Source of the DNA: Leminorella richardii
GTDB taxonomy: Bacteria > Pseudomonadota > Gammaproteobacteria > Enterobacterales > Enterobacteriaceae
Assembly: GCF_900478135.1 (NCBI RefSeq)
Contig: NZ_LS483470.1
Span: 2,042,501-2,106,500 of the forward strand
DNA: 64,000 nt
Direction: 5' to 3'
Shown in pieces: positions 17,286-27,960 of this stretch. The translations under genes were made by a program, and so were the position numbers. The first letter of the stretch is position 1. Every line of letters starts with the position of its first letter. Under the pieces are notes generated by a model, which had not been told where the DNA came from, searched no databases, and worked only from the letters and a program-made list of their open reading frames with translations.

Positions 17286-20200
17286 ACGCAGAGCGCGCTC
17301 TTCCTTCAGGCGGAGGCCCGTCTCGCCTCTTTATTTTACGACCGGTGGCGACCACGCTACTGATGGTTGCCGTGCTGCTGGCGGGCATTTTGGGCTATCA
17401 AAAGCTGCCCGTTTCAGCACTGCCTGAAGTTGACTACCCTACCATTCAGGTCATTACCCTCTACCCCGGAGCTGGTCCTGACGTTACAACATCGGCCATT
17501 ACTGCGCCGCTAGAGCAGCAGCTTGGGCAAATGTCTGGCTTAAAGCAGATGTCTTCACAGAGCTCGGGTGGGGCATCGGTTATTACCCTACAGTTTCAGC
17601 TCGATTTAGCGCTGGACGTCGCAGAACAGGAAGTTCAGGCCGCTATCAACGCGGCCACCAACCTGCTGCCTAACGATCTGCCCTATCCGCCGATTTATAG
17701 CAAGGTTAACCCTGCCGATGCCCCTATCCTGACGCTTGCTGTGACGTCAGATGCGGTTCCGATGTCGCAGGTGCGCGATATGGTAGAAACGCGCGTTGCA
17801 CAAAAGATTTCTCAGGTGTCCGGCGTCGGGCTAGTGAGCCTGTCCGGCGGTGAACGCCCCGCCGTCAGGGTTAAGCTCAACCCACAGGCAATAGCGGCCT
17901 ACGGTCTGGACAGCGAAACCGTTAGAAGCGCCATTACCAGTGCCAACGTTAACTCAGCAAAGGGCAGCCTCGACGGCCCAACCCGTTCTGCAACACTGTC
18001 CGCTAACGATCAGATGTGCTCGCCAGAGGACTACCGTCAGCTCATTGTCTTCTATAAAGACGGCTCACCCATTCGGCTAAAAGACATCGCTACTGTTGAA
18101 GACGGCGCGGAAAATACCCAACTGGCCGCCTGGGCGAATCAAAAACAGGCCATTATCCTTAACATCCAGCGTCAGCCGGGTGCTAACGTGATTACCGCTG
18201 CTGATAACATTCGCCAGCTGCTGCCCCAGCTAACAGACAGCCTGCCGCACTCCGTTAACGTTCAGATCTTGACCGACAGAACCGTTACCATTCGCACGTC
18301 CATTAACGACGTTCAACTGGAGCTTTTGCTGGCTGTTGCTCTGGTAGTGATGGTGATCTATCTGTTTTTACGTAATTTGCCGGCAACGATCATTCCCAGC
18401 GTCGCAGTGCCTCTTTCCCTGATAGGCACCTTTGCCGTTATCTACTTTCTCGGTTTTTCCATTAATAACCTGACGCTGATGGCGCTGATCATTGCCGCAG
18501 GCTTTGTCGTTGATGACGCCATTGTGGTGATCGAAAACGTTTCTCGCTATATCGAGCAGGGGGAAAAACCTCTTAATGCAGCGCTCAAAGGGGCAGGAGA
18601 AATAGGCTTTACGATTATTTCTCTTACTGTCTCACTGATAGCCGTGCTTATCCCACTGCTGTTTATGGGAGACGTGGTCGGCAGGCTGTTTCACGAGTTT
18701 GCCTTAACGCTGGCGATAGCGATCCTGATTTCCGGCGTTGTCTCCCTAACCCTGACGCCAATGATGTGCGCTCGCCTGCTAAGCCATGAGTCACTTCGCA
18801 AGCAAAACCGCTTTTCTCTGGCCTCAGAGCGCTTTTTTAACCGAGTTGTTGAAGGCTACGGACGCTACCTGACCGTAGTATTAAAACATCCAATAACGAC
18901 CCTTGGCGTCGCAATAGGCACTCTAGCGCTGACCGTGGTTCTTTATCTAGCGATTCCTAAAGGCTTTTTCCCCCTACAGGACAACGGCCTGATACAGGGA
19001 ACAGTAGAAGCGCCTCAGTCTATTTCGTTTACCGCCATGGCCAAGCGCCAGCAGGAAGTCACCGCGCTTTTGCTGAACGATCCTGACGTTGAGAGCGTCT
19101 CCTCATTTATCGGCGTGGACGGGAACAACGCCACCCTCAACAGCGGCAGGCTACAAATAAACCTAACGCCGCTGAGCCAGCGTGACGCACGCGCGCCGGA
19201 AATTATTGAACGCCTGTTAAATAAAGCAGCCACCGTCCCCGGTATTACTCTCTATCTACAGCCAGTACAGGACTTAACCATTGAAGACCGAGTGAGCAGA
19301 ACGCAGTATCAGTTCACTCTTCAGGCCATGTCGCAAGAGCAGTTGACACAGTGGGTGCCAATTTTGCTTGAACGACTTAAGCAGGTGCCTGAACTGGCAG
19401 ACGTCACCAGCGACTGGCAGGATCGCGGCCTGATGGCCTACGTCAACGTTAATCGCGATGATGCCAGCCGACTGGGCATTGACATGAGTGCTATCGACAA
19501 CGCGCTGTATAACGCCTTTGGCCAGCGCCTGATTTCAACGATCTACACCCAGTCCAACCAGTACCGCGTCGTACTGGAACAGCAAGTCGATAAATCTCGC
19601 GTCATGGAGGCGTTTAACGATATCTACATCAAGAACGCCAGCGGGCAACCCATTCGATTAACCAATATCGCCACCGTTGAAGAGCGCTTTGCCCCTCTTT
19701 CCGTTAACCGAATTGCCCAGTTCCCGGCAGCTACCGTCTCGTTTAACCTTTCTCCCGGTATCTCACTGGGTGAAGCGACTCGCGCTATTACTGAGGCCGA
19801 GCAAGATCTTGACTTTCCAAGTGACATTGTCACTCAATTTCAAGGCGCTACCCTCGCGTTTCAGGCCTCGTTGATCAGCACGCTGTGGCTGATCCTTGCG
19901 GCAATAGTCACAATGTATATCGTATTGGGAGTGCTGTACGAAAGCTTTATTCATCCGGTGACTATCCTCTCCACGCTGCCCAGTGCGGGGGTTGGTGCCC
20001 TGCTGGCGCTGATGCTGTTTGGTCAGGAGCTGGATATTATCGCCATCATCGGCATTATTTTGCTGATAGGCATCGTCAAGAAAAACGCCATCATGATGAT
20101 TGACTTCGCGCTGGCTGCTGAGCGAGAAGAAGGCAAAACCCCCTATGAAGCTATCTATCAGGCATGCCTGCTGCGCTTTCGGCCTATCCTGATGACCACC

Positions 20201-20419
20201 ATGGCGGCTCTGCTCGGCGCTTTGCCACTGATGCTCAGTCAGGGCATCGGCGCTGAACTCAGGCAGCCGCTGGGCATCTGTATGGTGGGCGGCCTGCTGG
20301 TCAGTCAGGTTCTGACGCTGTTTACTACGCCGGTCATTTACCTTCTGTTTGACCGCCTGAGCCGAAATAATCGCCGTTCGATAACCGCCCGTCGTGAACC
20401 AGACGAGGTGGTATCGTGA
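17282..20419 (+). CDS. mdtB: RND efflux transporter subunit MdtB
   Basis: Inner-membrane RND protein of 1045 residues (E. coli 1040). It has the usual 12-helix plan with two large periplasmic loops. Typical motifs are RPVATTLLMVAVLLAG at the N-terminus, GFVVDDAIVVIENVSRY in helix 4, and the SNQYRV porter region. It forms a heterotrimer with MdtC, and the MdtB:MdtC ratio is 2:1 in E. coli. The ATGA overlap with mdtA and the overlap with the mdtC GTG show tight coupling. Confidence 0.96.
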   Translation: MNAERALPSGGGPSRLFILRPVATTLLMVAVLLAGILGYQKLPVSALPEVDYPTIQVITLYPGAGPDVTTSAITAPLEQQLGQMSGLKQMSSQSSGGASVITLQFQLDLALDVAEQEVQAAINAATNLLPNDLPYPPIYSKVNPADAPILTLAVTSDAVPMSQVRDMVETRVAQKISQVSGVGLVSLSGGERPAVRVKLNPQAIAAYGLDSETVRSAITSANVNSAKGSLDGPTRSATLSANDQMCSPEDYRQLIVFYKDGSPIRLKDIATVEDGAENTQLAAWANQKQAIILNIQRQPGANVITAADNIRQLLPQLTDSLPHSVNVQILTDRTVTIRTSINDVQLELLLAVALVVMVIYLFLRNLPATIIPSVAVPLSLIGTFAVIYFLGFSINNLTLMALIIAAGFVVDDAIVVIENVSRYIEQGEKPLNAALKGAGEIGFTIISLTVSLIAVLIPLLFMGDVVGRLFHEFALTLAIAILISGVVSLTLTPMMCARLLSHESLRKQNRFSLASERFFNRVVEGYGRYLTVVLKHPITTLGVAIGTLALTVVLYLAIPKGFFPLQDNGLIQGTVEAPQSISFTAMAKRQQEVTALLLNDPDVESVSSFIGVDGNNATLNSGRLQINLTPLSQRDARAPEIIERLLNKAATVPGITLYLQPVQDLTIEDRVSRTQYQFTLQAMSQEQLTQWVPILLERLKQVPELADVTSDWQDRGLMAYVNVNRDDASRLGIDMSAIDNALYNAFGQRLISTIYTQSNQYRVVLEQQVDKSRVMEAFNDIYIKNASGQPIRLTNIATVEERFAPLSVNRIAQFPAATVSFNLSPGISLGEATRAITEAEQDLDFPSDIVTQFQGATLAFQASLISTLWLILAAIVTMYIVLGVLYESFIHPVTILSTLPSAGVGALLALMLFGQELDIIAIIGIILLIGIVKKNAIMMIDFALAAEREEGKTPYEAIYQACLLRFRPILMTTMAALLGALPLMLSQGIGAELRQPLGICMVGGLLVSQVLTLFTTPVIYLLFDRLSRNNRRSITARREPDEVVS

Positions 20420-23400
20420 GGTTTTATGCCCTGTTTATTCAGCGGCCGGTGGCAACCACCCTGCTAACGCTGGCTATTGTGCTCAGCGGGCTGCTGGGCT
20501 TTCGGCTATTACCAGTCTCTCCTCTACCACAAATAGACTTTCCGGTTATTTCCGTCAGCGCTTCACTGCCGGGCGCCTCACCGGAAACGATGGCAACCTC
20601 AGTAGCAACACCGCTGGAAAGGGCTCTAGGCTCTATTTCCGGCGTGAATGAAATGACCTCCAGCAGCTCACTGGGCAGCACCCGCATTATTTTGCAGTTC
20701 GATATGGATCGCGATATCAACGGCGCGGCCAGAGACGTACAGGCCGCTATCAACGCCGCCCAAAGCCTGCTTCCCAGCGGTATGCCTTCACGCCCCACCT
20801 ACCGTAAGGCGAATCCGTCTGACGCCCCTATTGTCATTCTAACGCTCACCTCAGACGTCTATTCTCCCGGTGAGCTGTATGACTACGCTTCCACACAGCT
20901 GGCCCAGAAGATTTCACAGCTTGAGGGTGTGGGCGACGTCAGCGTCGGCGGCAGTTCTTTGCCCGCAGTCAGGGTAGAACTCAACCCGCAGGCGCTGTTT
21001 AATCAGGGGGTATCTCTGGATGACGTCAGAACCGCCATCAGTAAAGCTAACGTTCGCCGCCCACAGGGATTTTTAAACCTTGATGCACAGAACTGGCAAA
21101 TTCAAACCAACGATGAGATCAAGGTTGCCGAAGGCTACCGCTCGCTGATTATTCACTATCAAAACGGGACGCCCGTTAGGCTACAGGACGTTGCCGACGT
21201 CGCTGACTCCGTACAGGACGTGCGCACCGCCGGGATGGCCAACGGTGTGCCCGCTATTCTGATCATGGTTCGCCGAGCGGCAGACGCCAACATTATCGAA
21301 ACCGTCGATCGCATACGGGCAGAACTGCCGGAGCTTCAGTCCGCTCTTCCCAGCGCCATTACGCTATCGATTGCCCAAGACCGCTCCCCTACAATCCGCG
21401 CTTCTCTCAGTGAAGTAGAGCGCGCACTGGCGATTTCTATCGCTCTGGTGATCCTCGTCGTGCTGCTGTTCCTGCGGGAAGGCCGCGCTACGCTTATCCC
21501 TGCCGTCGCCGTGCCCGTTTCGCTTATTGGCACCTGCGCCGCTATGTACCTGCTGGGATTCAGCCTGAATAACCTGTCGCTGATGGCCTTGACTATCGCC
21601 ACCGGCTTTGTCGTCGACGACGCCATTGTGGTACTTGAAAACGTCTCACGTCATATTGAAAACGGCCTGAAGCCCTTTGATGCCGCCCTCAAAGGCGTTA
21701 GCGAAGTGGGCTTTACTGTTCTGTCCATGAGCCTGTCTCTCGTTGCGGTGTTTATCCCTCTGCTGTTTATGAGCGGCCTGCCCGGGCGGTTGTTTAGCGA
21801 ATTCGCCGTCTCGCTGTCAGTCGCTATTGGCATTTCGCTGGTTGTCTCCCTAACGCTAACGCCCATGATGTGCGCCCGCTTACTGAAAGCCCGCTCGCCT
21901 CAGCGCGAACGCGGATTCGGACGCTTTCTACGCGCGATTCAGGTGGGTTACGCGCGCTCTCTGGTGTGGATGCTCAACCGCGCTCCGCTGGTGCTGACGC
22001 TGTTTATCGCCACCGTGGCTCTGAACGTTTGGCTGTATATGAACGTGCCAAAAACCTTTTTCCCCGAACAGGACACAGGGCGCCTGATGGGCTTCGTTCA
22101 GGCTGACCAAAGCATCTCCTTTCAGGCGATGAAGCAAAAAATGAGCACTTTTATGAAAATTGTCAGCAGCGATCCAGACGTTGACAACGTGACGGGATTT
22201 ACCGGCGGTTCACGCACAAACAGCGGCTCAATGTTTATTTCCTTAAAGCCCCTCGGCGAGCGCAAAGCCAGTGCCCAACAAACCATCGCCCGCCTACGGG
22301 GCAAGCTGTCGCAAGAGCCGGGAGCCAGCCTGTTTTTGATGGCTGTTCAGGACGTTCGCGTTGGCGGCAGGCAGGCTAACGCCAGCTATCAGTACACGCT
22401 GCTGTCCGACGATCTTTCTTCGCTCCGCCAGTGGGAATCCCGCATTCGCACGGCGCTGTCACAGTTGCCGGAGCTGGCGGACGTTAACTCAGACCAACAG
22501 GACAAAGGCGCCGAAATCGCACTGACCTATAATCGGGAAACCCTGTCGCGGCTCGATATTGACGTCTCATCGGTAAACTCCCTGCTGAATAACGCCTTCG
22601 GCCAGCGGCAAATCTCAACCATTTACCAGCCCCTGAACCAGTACAAAGTGGTCATGGAAGTTGCGCCTCAGTACGCGCAGGATCCCAGCGCGCTGGATAA
22701 AATGTTCGTGATTAACAGCGAAGGCAAGGCCATTCCCCTGTCCTACTTCGCCCAGTGGTATCCTTCTAACGCACCGCTATCCGTTAACCATCAGGGGCTT
22801 TCAGCCGCCTCGACTGTCTCTTTTAACCTCGCGGACGGCTATTCTCTCTCAGAGGCGACAGCCGCTATCGAGCGGGCAATGACCACGCTGGGCGTACCGC
22901 CGACCGTTCGCGGCTCTTTTGCCGGCACGGCACAGGTGTTTAAAGAGCTGCTGATGTCGCAGATTTTTCTTATTCTCGCCGCGGTAATCACCGTCTATAT
23001 CGTGCTCGGCGTACTGTATGAGAGCTATATTCACCCGCTGACCATTCTTTCCACTCTGCCTTCGGCGGGCGTCGGCGCAATCCTCGCGCTAGAGCTGTTT
23101 AATACACCGTTTAGCCTTATTGCCCTAATCGGCGTTATGCTGCTCATTGGGCTAGTGAAGAAAAATGCCATCATGATGGTCGATTTTGCGCTAACCGCTG
23201 AGCGTGAAGGCCGACTGACGCCTAGAGAGGCTATCTATCAGGCCTGCCTGCTGCGTTTTCGTCCTATTCTGATGACGACACTGGCAGCAATCCTCGGGGC
23301 CGTGCCTCTGGCTTTAGGCAGCGGAGACGGTGCAGAGCTGCGCCAGCCGCTGGGTATTACCATTGTCGGTGGCCTTATCGTCAGCCAGCTGCTGACGCTG

Positions 23401-23496
23401 TACACTACGCCTGTAATCTATCTCTATTTTGACCGACTAAGCCGCTGGCTTGAGCGCCGCAAAGCGTCCCGCCGTGCGTACAGGTTACCGACTTAG
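20416..23496 (+). CDS. mdtC: RND efflux transporter subunit MdtC
   Basis: A 1026-residue RND protein (E. coli 1025), the partner and paralogue of MdtB. RPVATTLLTLAIVLSGLLGF marks helix 1 and GFVVDDAIVVLENVSRH the proton-relay helix with paired Asp residues. It begins at GTG 20416, overlapping the mdtB stop by four bases. It is followed 16 bases later by mdtD. Confidence 0.96.
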   Translation: MRFYALFIQRPVATTLLTLAIVLSGLLGFRLLPVSPLPQIDFPVISVSASLPGASPETMATSVATPLERALGSISGVNEMTSSSSLGSTRIILQFDMDRDINGAARDVQAAINAAQSLLPSGMPSRPTYRKANPSDAPIVILTLTSDVYSPGELYDYASTQLAQKISQLEGVGDVSVGGSSLPAVRVELNPQALFNQGVSLDDVRTAISKANVRRPQGFLNLDAQNWQIQTNDEIKVAEGYRSLIIHYQNGTPVRLQDVADVADSVQDVRTAGMANGVPAILIMVRRAADANIIETVDRIRAELPELQSALPSAITLSIAQDRSPTIRASLSEVERALAISIALVILVVLLFLREGRATLIPAVAVPVSLIGTCAAMYLLGFSLNNLSLMALTIATGFVVDDAIVVLENVSRHIENGLKPFDAALKGVSEVGFTVLSMSLSLVAVFIPLLFMSGLPGRLFSEFAVSLSVAIGISLVVSLTLTPMMCARLLKARSPQRERGFGRFLRAIQVGYARSLVWMLNRAPLVLTLFIATVALNVWLYMNVPKTFFPEQDTGRLMGFVQADQSISFQAMKQKMSTFMKIVSSDPDVDNVTGFTGGSRTNSGSMFISLKPLGERKASAQQTIARLRGKLSQEPGASLFLMAVQDVRVGGRQANASYQYTLLSDDLSSLRQWESRIRTALSQLPELADVNSDQQDKGAEIALTYNRETLSRLDIDVSSVNSLLNNAFGQRQISTIYQPLNQYKVVMEVAPQYAQDPSALDKMFVINSEGKAIPLSYFAQWYPSNAPLSVNHQGLSAASTVSFNLADGYSLSEATAAIERAMTTLGVPPTVRGSFAGTAQVFKELLMSQIFLILAAVITVYIVLGVLYESYIHPLTILSTLPSAGVGAILALELFNTPFSLIALIGVMLLIGLVKKNAIMMVDFALTAEREGRLTPREAIYQACLLRFRPILMTTLAAILGAVPLALGSGDGAELRQPLGITIVGGLIVSQLLTLYTTPVIYLYFDRLSRWLERRKASRRAYRLPT

Positions 23497-23512
23497 GCTG
23501 GAGCGTCGAGCT

Positions 23513-24922
23513 ATGACCAATAACGCTACGCACATTCGCTGGCAGCTGTGGATTGTCGCACTGGGCTTTTTTATGCAGTCGTTGGATACAACGATCTTGA
23601 ATACTGCTCTGCCCACCATGGCCCATAGCCTTAATGAAAGCCCTCTGCGCATGCAGTCAGTGATCGTTTCTTACGTGCTGACAGTTGCCATTGGCCTACC
23701 TGCCAGCGGCTGGCTGGCCGATCGCATTGGCGTTAAGCGCGTCTTTCTCGCCGCCATTCTGCTATTTACCTTTGGCTCACTGCTGTGTGCACAGGCAGAA
23801 ACCCTGTCTGAACTGGTTCGCGCCCGCATCGTCCAGGGAATTGGCGGCGCCATGATGGTGCCCGTAGGCCGCCTAACTGTGATGAAAATAGTCCCCCGAG
23901 AGCAGTACATGGCAGCCATGACTTTTGTCACACTGCCGGGGCAAATCGGCCCTCTAGTCGGCCCGGCTCTGGGCGGTTTTCTGGTTGAATACGCCAGCTG
24001 GCACTGGATCTTTCTCATTAACCTTCCCGTTGGTCTGATTGGCGCGCTGGCGACCTTTATCCTGATGCCGAACTACAAGATGCCGCCGCGCCGCTTTGAC
24101 ATTATTGGCTTTCTTTTGCTGGCAGTGGCTATGGCAACGCTTACTCTATCGCTGGACGGCCACAGCGGCCTAGGGCTTACCAGTGCGACGATCGCCCTGC
24201 TCTGTGCCTGCGGGCTCTCGGCTCTTGGAATTTACTGGCTGTACGCCCGCCGAGCCGAATCGCCCATTTTTAACCTGTCGATGTTCCGCATTCCTACTTT
24301 CTCTATCGGCCTGTCGGGCAGCCTGATTGCACGAATCGGCAGCGGAATGCTGCCCTTTATGACACCGCTATTTCTTCAGGTCGGTCTGGGATTCTCGCCC
24401 CTTCACGCCGGGCTAATGATGATCCCGCTGATTATCGGCAGCATGAGCGTCAAACGGCTGGTGGTTCGCATCGTTAACCGCTTCGGCTACCGTCAGGTAC
24501 TTTGCCTGGCAACGCTGGCGCTGCCGATGCTCACTCTGCTTATCGCTACCTGTGGTATTCAGGGCTGGTTTTGGGCACTGCCGTTTATTCTTTACCTGCT
24601 TGGCGTTGCCAATGCGGTGCGCTTTTCCACCATGAATACTCTAACGCTGAAGGATCTTCCCGATGAGTTCGCCAGCGGCGGCAACAGCATGCTGTCGATG
24701 GTCATGCAGCTTTCCATGAGCCTTGGCGTCAGCATTGCCGGCATTCTGTTAGGGGTGTTTTCCGGCCACCAGTCAACTGTCGGCACACCGGAAATGCAGC
24801 AGGCGTTTTTATACACCTATTTTGGTGTGGCGCTGATCATGACCCTGCCAACCCTTATTTTTATGCGCGTGCCCCTTGATAATGCACCCAACGCCCAGCT
24901 AGCGCCCAAAAAGCGGCGCTAG
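23513..24922 (+). CDS. mdtD: MFS transporter MdtD
   Basis: A 14-helix DHA2-type major facilitator of 469 residues, the fourth gene of the mdt-bae operon. In E. coli it is not needed for MdtABC efflux and has been linked to citrate or iron-chelate export. Motif A is DRIGVKRVF after helix 2 and motif C-like GQIGPLVGPALGGFLVE is in helix 5. The frame is open from 23450, overlapping the mdtC end, but ATG 23513 gives the family N-terminus (HIRWQLWIVALGFFMQSLDTT). Confidence 0.93.
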   Translation: MTNNATHIRWQLWIVALGFFMQSLDTTILNTALPTMAHSLNESPLRMQSVIVSYVLTVAIGLPASGWLADRIGVKRVFLAAILLFTFGSLLCAQAETLSELVRARIVQGIGGAMMVPVGRLTVMKIVPREQYMAAMTFVTLPGQIGPLVGPALGGFLVEYASWHWIFLINLPVGLIGALATFILMPNYKMPPRRFDIIGFLLLAVAMATLTLSLDGHSGLGLTSATIALLCACGLSALGIYWLYARRAESPIFNLSMFRIPTFSIGLSGSLIARIGSGMLPFMTPLFLQVGLGFSPLHAGLMMIPLIIGSMSVKRLVVRIVNRFGYRQVLCLATLALPMLTLLIATCGIQGWFWALPFILYLLGVANAVRFSTMNTLTLKDLPDEFASGGNSMLSMVMQLSMSLGVSIAGILLGVFSGHQSTVGTPEMQQAFLYTYFGVALIMTLPTLIFMRVPLDNAPNAQLAPKKRR

Positions 24923-24943
24923 TCGCCAAGGAGACCTTGAAGA

Positions 24944-26338
24944 ATGAGAATCGGCATTACCGGCAAACTGTTCCTCGCGATCCTGGCGACCTGTATGCTC
25001 GTCCTTGTGACCATGAACTGGGGTGGCCGTCTGAGCTTTGAACGCGGGTTTACTGACTATATTCGCCAAGCCAATGAGCAGCGCTTTAACCTGCTGGCTA
25101 CGTCACTGGCAGAACGCTACCGTTCCGAAGGCAGCTGGAACTTTTTACGCCACAACGAAAAGCAGCTCTATCGCCTACTGCTCTCCTTTGAACAGAAAGA
25201 CAACGGTGAAGAAAAGTTGCCTCCTCAGGGCTGGCGCGTTCCCTTTTGGGTGTTTAATGCTGACAATCAACGAATTGCCGGATCGTCTCACCCCGTGCCG
25301 CGCGAAGCTACCCGCACCGCCATTACGTTGGATGGTAAAGTCATCGGTTGGATCGTCGCCGTTCCCAGTGAAAAACTGACGCGCCAGGCCGACATTAACT
25401 TTGCCCGCCAGCAAAGCCGTACCAGTTGGATTTTGGTGGCGCTTTCTATTCTTCTTGCGGCAGTGGCAACAATGCTGGTGTCTCGCGGTTTGCTTTCTCG
25501 CGTAAAAACGCTGGTGGGCGCGACCCACAAGCTGGCTGCCGGGGATTTCAGCGCCAGAGTGACGGTCACCCATAGGGACGAGCTGGGCACGCTGGCGAAC
25601 GACTTTAACCAGCTGGCTCGCACGCTGGAGAAAAACGAGTCCATGCGCCGCGCCTTTATTGCTGACGTTTCTCACGAATTAAGAACGCCTCTGGCGGTAC
25701 TGCAAGGCGAGCTGGAGGCGATGGAAGACGGCGTTCGACAGCTCACGCCTACCGCCCTTCAGTCTCTTAAGGCGGAAGTGCTTGCCTTAACCAAACTGGT
25801 TAACGATCTCCACCAGCTTTCACTCTCCGATCTCGGCGCGCTCAGCTACAAAAAGTCGTCAATAAACGCTCTTAGCGTATTGGAGCAGTCTATTGCCGTC
25901 TATCGAAGCCGCTTTGAACAAAAGGGACTGCATCTGACAGCAGAACTGCCCTCAGCCGCGCTGGTTTTCGGCGATCCCGACCGTCTTTCTCAACTGTTTA
26001 ATAACCTGCTGGAAAACAGCCTTCGCTATACAGACGCCGACTCTGATGGGCTGCTTAAGGTGTCTGCCGTGGTGGATAAAGAAAATCTAACAGTGCGCTG
26101 GCAGGACTCGGCTCCCGGCGTCACGGATGAACAGATGGCGCGAATATTCGAACGTTTCTACCGCACAGAACTCTCGCGCAATCGCGCCAGAGGCGGCTCA
26201 GGCCTTGGCCTGTCTATCTGCTGGAATATTGTCAACGAGCACGGTGGACACATGAGCGCCCGTCATTCCCCTTTAGGCGGACTGGAAATTACGGTAACCT
26301 TACCCCTTATTTCTTCAGGCACAGCAGCGGTAGGATGA
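24944..26338 (+). CDS. baeS: Envelope stress sensor histidine kinase BaeS
   Basis: A 464-residue membrane kinase. Helix 1 (~8-22), a periplasmic sensor domain (~30-160), helix 2 (~162-180), a HAMP linker and the HisKA motif DVSHELRTPLAVL with H244 are seen. The ATPase motifs are NNLLENSLRYTDAD, DSAPGVTDEQ and GGSGLGLSI. It responds to misfolded envelope proteins, indole, tannins and metals in E. coli. It overlaps baeR by four bases (ATGA). Confidence 0.95.
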   Translation: MRIGITGKLFLAILATCMLVLVTMNWGGRLSFERGFTDYIRQANEQRFNLLATSLAERYRSEGSWNFLRHNEKQLYRLLLSFEQKDNGEEKLPPQGWRVPFWVFNADNQRIAGSSHPVPREATRTAITLDGKVIGWIVAVPSEKLTRQADINFARQQSRTSWILVALSILLAAVATMLVSRGLLSRVKTLVGATHKLAAGDFSARVTVTHRDELGTLANDFNQLARTLEKNESMRRAFIADVSHELRTPLAVLQGELEAMEDGVRQLTPTALQSLKAEVLALTKLVNDLHQLSLSDLGALSYKKSSINALSVLEQSIAVYRSRFEQKGLHLTAELPSAALVFGDPDRLSQLFNNLLENSLRYTDADSDGLLKVSAVVDKENLTVRWQDSAPGVTDEQMARIFERFYRTELSRNRARGGSGLGLSICWNIVNEHGGHMSARHSPLGGLEITVTLPLISSGTAAVG

Positions 26339-27042
26339 CAGAACACAGTGAATTAATCGCAGGCGAGCTCTCGCCCATCCTGATCGTTGAGGATGAGCCC
26401 AAGCTGGGTCAACTGCTGGCAGACTATCTACAGGCTGCTGGCTACCAAACTGCGCTGCTCACTCAGGGAAATGACGTAGTTGAATACGTTCGCCGCACTC
26501 AGCCATCGCTTATCCTTCTCGATCTGATGCTGCCCGGCACCGACGGCATGGCTATTTGCCGCGAGGTTCGCCTGTTCTCTGATATTCCTATCATTATGAT
26601 GACCGCAAAAACCGAAGAGCAGGACAGACTATCGGGTCTGGAAATTGGCGCTGACGACTATGTGTGTAAGCCCTATAGCCCCAGAGAAGTTGTCGCCCGT
26701 GTCAAAGCCCTGCTTAAGCGCAGCTACACCACGCCTCGAACGCCCCCCGCTTGGGAAGACGCGCTGCGACTTGATGAGTCCCAGCTCTGCGTTCACTATC
26801 GAGAAAAGCAGTTAGACCTCACCGCCGCTGAGTTTCGCCTGCTCAAAGTGCTGATGGCAAATGCCGGACGCGTTTTGACCCGTGAATCCCTACTCGACAA
26901 CCTGTATGATGACTACCGCATTGTGACCGATCGCACTGTCGACAGTCATATTAAAAACCTGCGCCGTAAACTGGAAACGCTGGATGCCGAGCGAGTTTTT
27001 ATTCGCTCCGTTTATGGATTGGGATACCGTTTTGAAGGGTAG
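26335..27042 (+). CDS. baeR: Response regulator BaeR
   Basis: OmpR-family regulator of 235 residues. Receiver residues include E20-D21, phospho-acceptor D63 in LLDLMLPGTDG, and K in CKPYSPREVVARVK. The winged helix has LTAAEFRLLKVL and DRTVDSHIKNLRRKLE. It activates mdtABCD and spy-type envelope genes in E. coli. The following gene starts only 45 bases downstream without a terminator, so the transcript probably continues into the secreted-protein pair. Confidence 0.95.
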   Translation: MTEHSELIAGELSPILIVEDEPKLGQLLADYLQAAGYQTALLTQGNDVVEYVRRTQPSLILLDLMLPGTDGMAICREVRLFSDIPIIMMTAKTEEQDRLSGLEIGADDYVCKPYSPREVVARVKALLKRSYTTPRTPPAWEDALRLDESQLCVHYREKQLDLTAAEFRLLKVLMANAGRVLTRESLLDNLYDDYRIVTDRTVDSHIKNLRRKLETLDAERVFIRSVYGLGYRFEG

Positions 27043-27087
27043 CCTCTTACTTAGCATATGGAAAACGACAATGGAGTCTGCCGCTTA

Positions 27088-27960
27088 ATGAAACTTCAGC
27101 TTAAGGGTGTGGCCGCCGCGATGGCGCTTTTCGCCGCGCTCTATGGGCATAATGCCGCCGCCGCTCCGGACGAATGCCGCGTTAGCGCTGCCGTCAACGC
27201 CAATAATCACCTTATTCTTTTAAGTTACCCCTACACGACGCCCGTTCGTCGGGTAGAAACCTTCACTGAGCGCGACAACACCGGCTCGGTGTTTTATTCA
27301 ATCTTCAACTACGATCGCTGCGGGCAAGTTCTCGACATGCACTACCAGCTAGTGAAAAACGAGCGGCGTTTTGTTCTCGACTCGGAGTACGGCCTGACCC
27401 GTATGGATGACGGCTGGTTGAATAATTACAGTGTCACAATGTATAACACGACTGCCGCCAAGCAGCAGACGCTAACCTTCGCTCGCGAGGGCACAACCCG
27501 CTACCGAACTGACGCCAGCGGGCTTATCACAGGCTCAATAGAAAACTTTATTGCCGGAAGCAAAGAAAAAATAGACCGTGGAGAAACCCGCGGAAGCTAC
27601 CTTCTGGACGGGAACCAGCGCATCACTAACGTCACCCTTCTTGGTACAGACACCGGAGAGAATCACTTTTTCTATCACGACAACGGCATGCCGCTCTCTT
27701 TCATCAGCCCCAGCACCCACATAATCTATCTGTATGACCAGCAGGGACGCCAGCACAGCTCATTGGAAATCGGCATGTCGTCTTTCTATCTTGGCAGTAA
27801 AAAGACGGACTGTATCGAGTGGAACAGCCACAACGACTGCACTCGAGCGACATCGGATGAGATAGAGCTGTTCCCTGGCTTCGCCATCTCCCGCAAAAGC
27901 GCCTTTCGCTCGACCTTTAGCTACTGGGACAAAGCACCGCAGGAGAACGCAAAACGATGA
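27088..27960 (+). CDS. Secreted protein of unknown function with YD-like repeats (paralogue 1)
   Basis: I do not recognise a named family. The 290-residue product starts at ATG 27088 (GGAG at 27073-27076) and has a clear signal peptide: KLQLKG, then a hydrophobic core and AAAAPDEC after the probable cleavage site. The mature part carries short motifs like those of YD/RHS repeats (NYDRCGQVLDM, YLYDQQGRQHSS) and conserved cysteines (CGQ, DCIEW, NDCTR). It is clearly homologous to the next gene along its whole length and overlaps it by four bases. Its position right after baeR suggests a periplasmic or cell-surface role in the Bae envelope response. E. coli has nothing comparable at this site. 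Confidence 0.75.
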   Translation: MKLQLKGVAAAMALFAALYGHNAAAAPDECRVSAAVNANNHLILLSYPYTTPVRRVETFTERDNTGSVFYSIFNYDRCGQVLDMHYQLVKNERRFVLDSEYGLTRMDDGWLNNYSVTMYNTTAAKQQTLTFAREGTTRYRTDASGLITGSIENFIAGSKEKIDRGETRGSYLLDGNQRITNVTLLGTDTGENHFFYHDNGMPLSFISPSTHIIYLYDQQGRQHSSLEIGMSSFYLGSKKTDCIEWNSHNDCTRATSDEIELFPGFAISRKSAFRSTFSYWDKAPQENAKR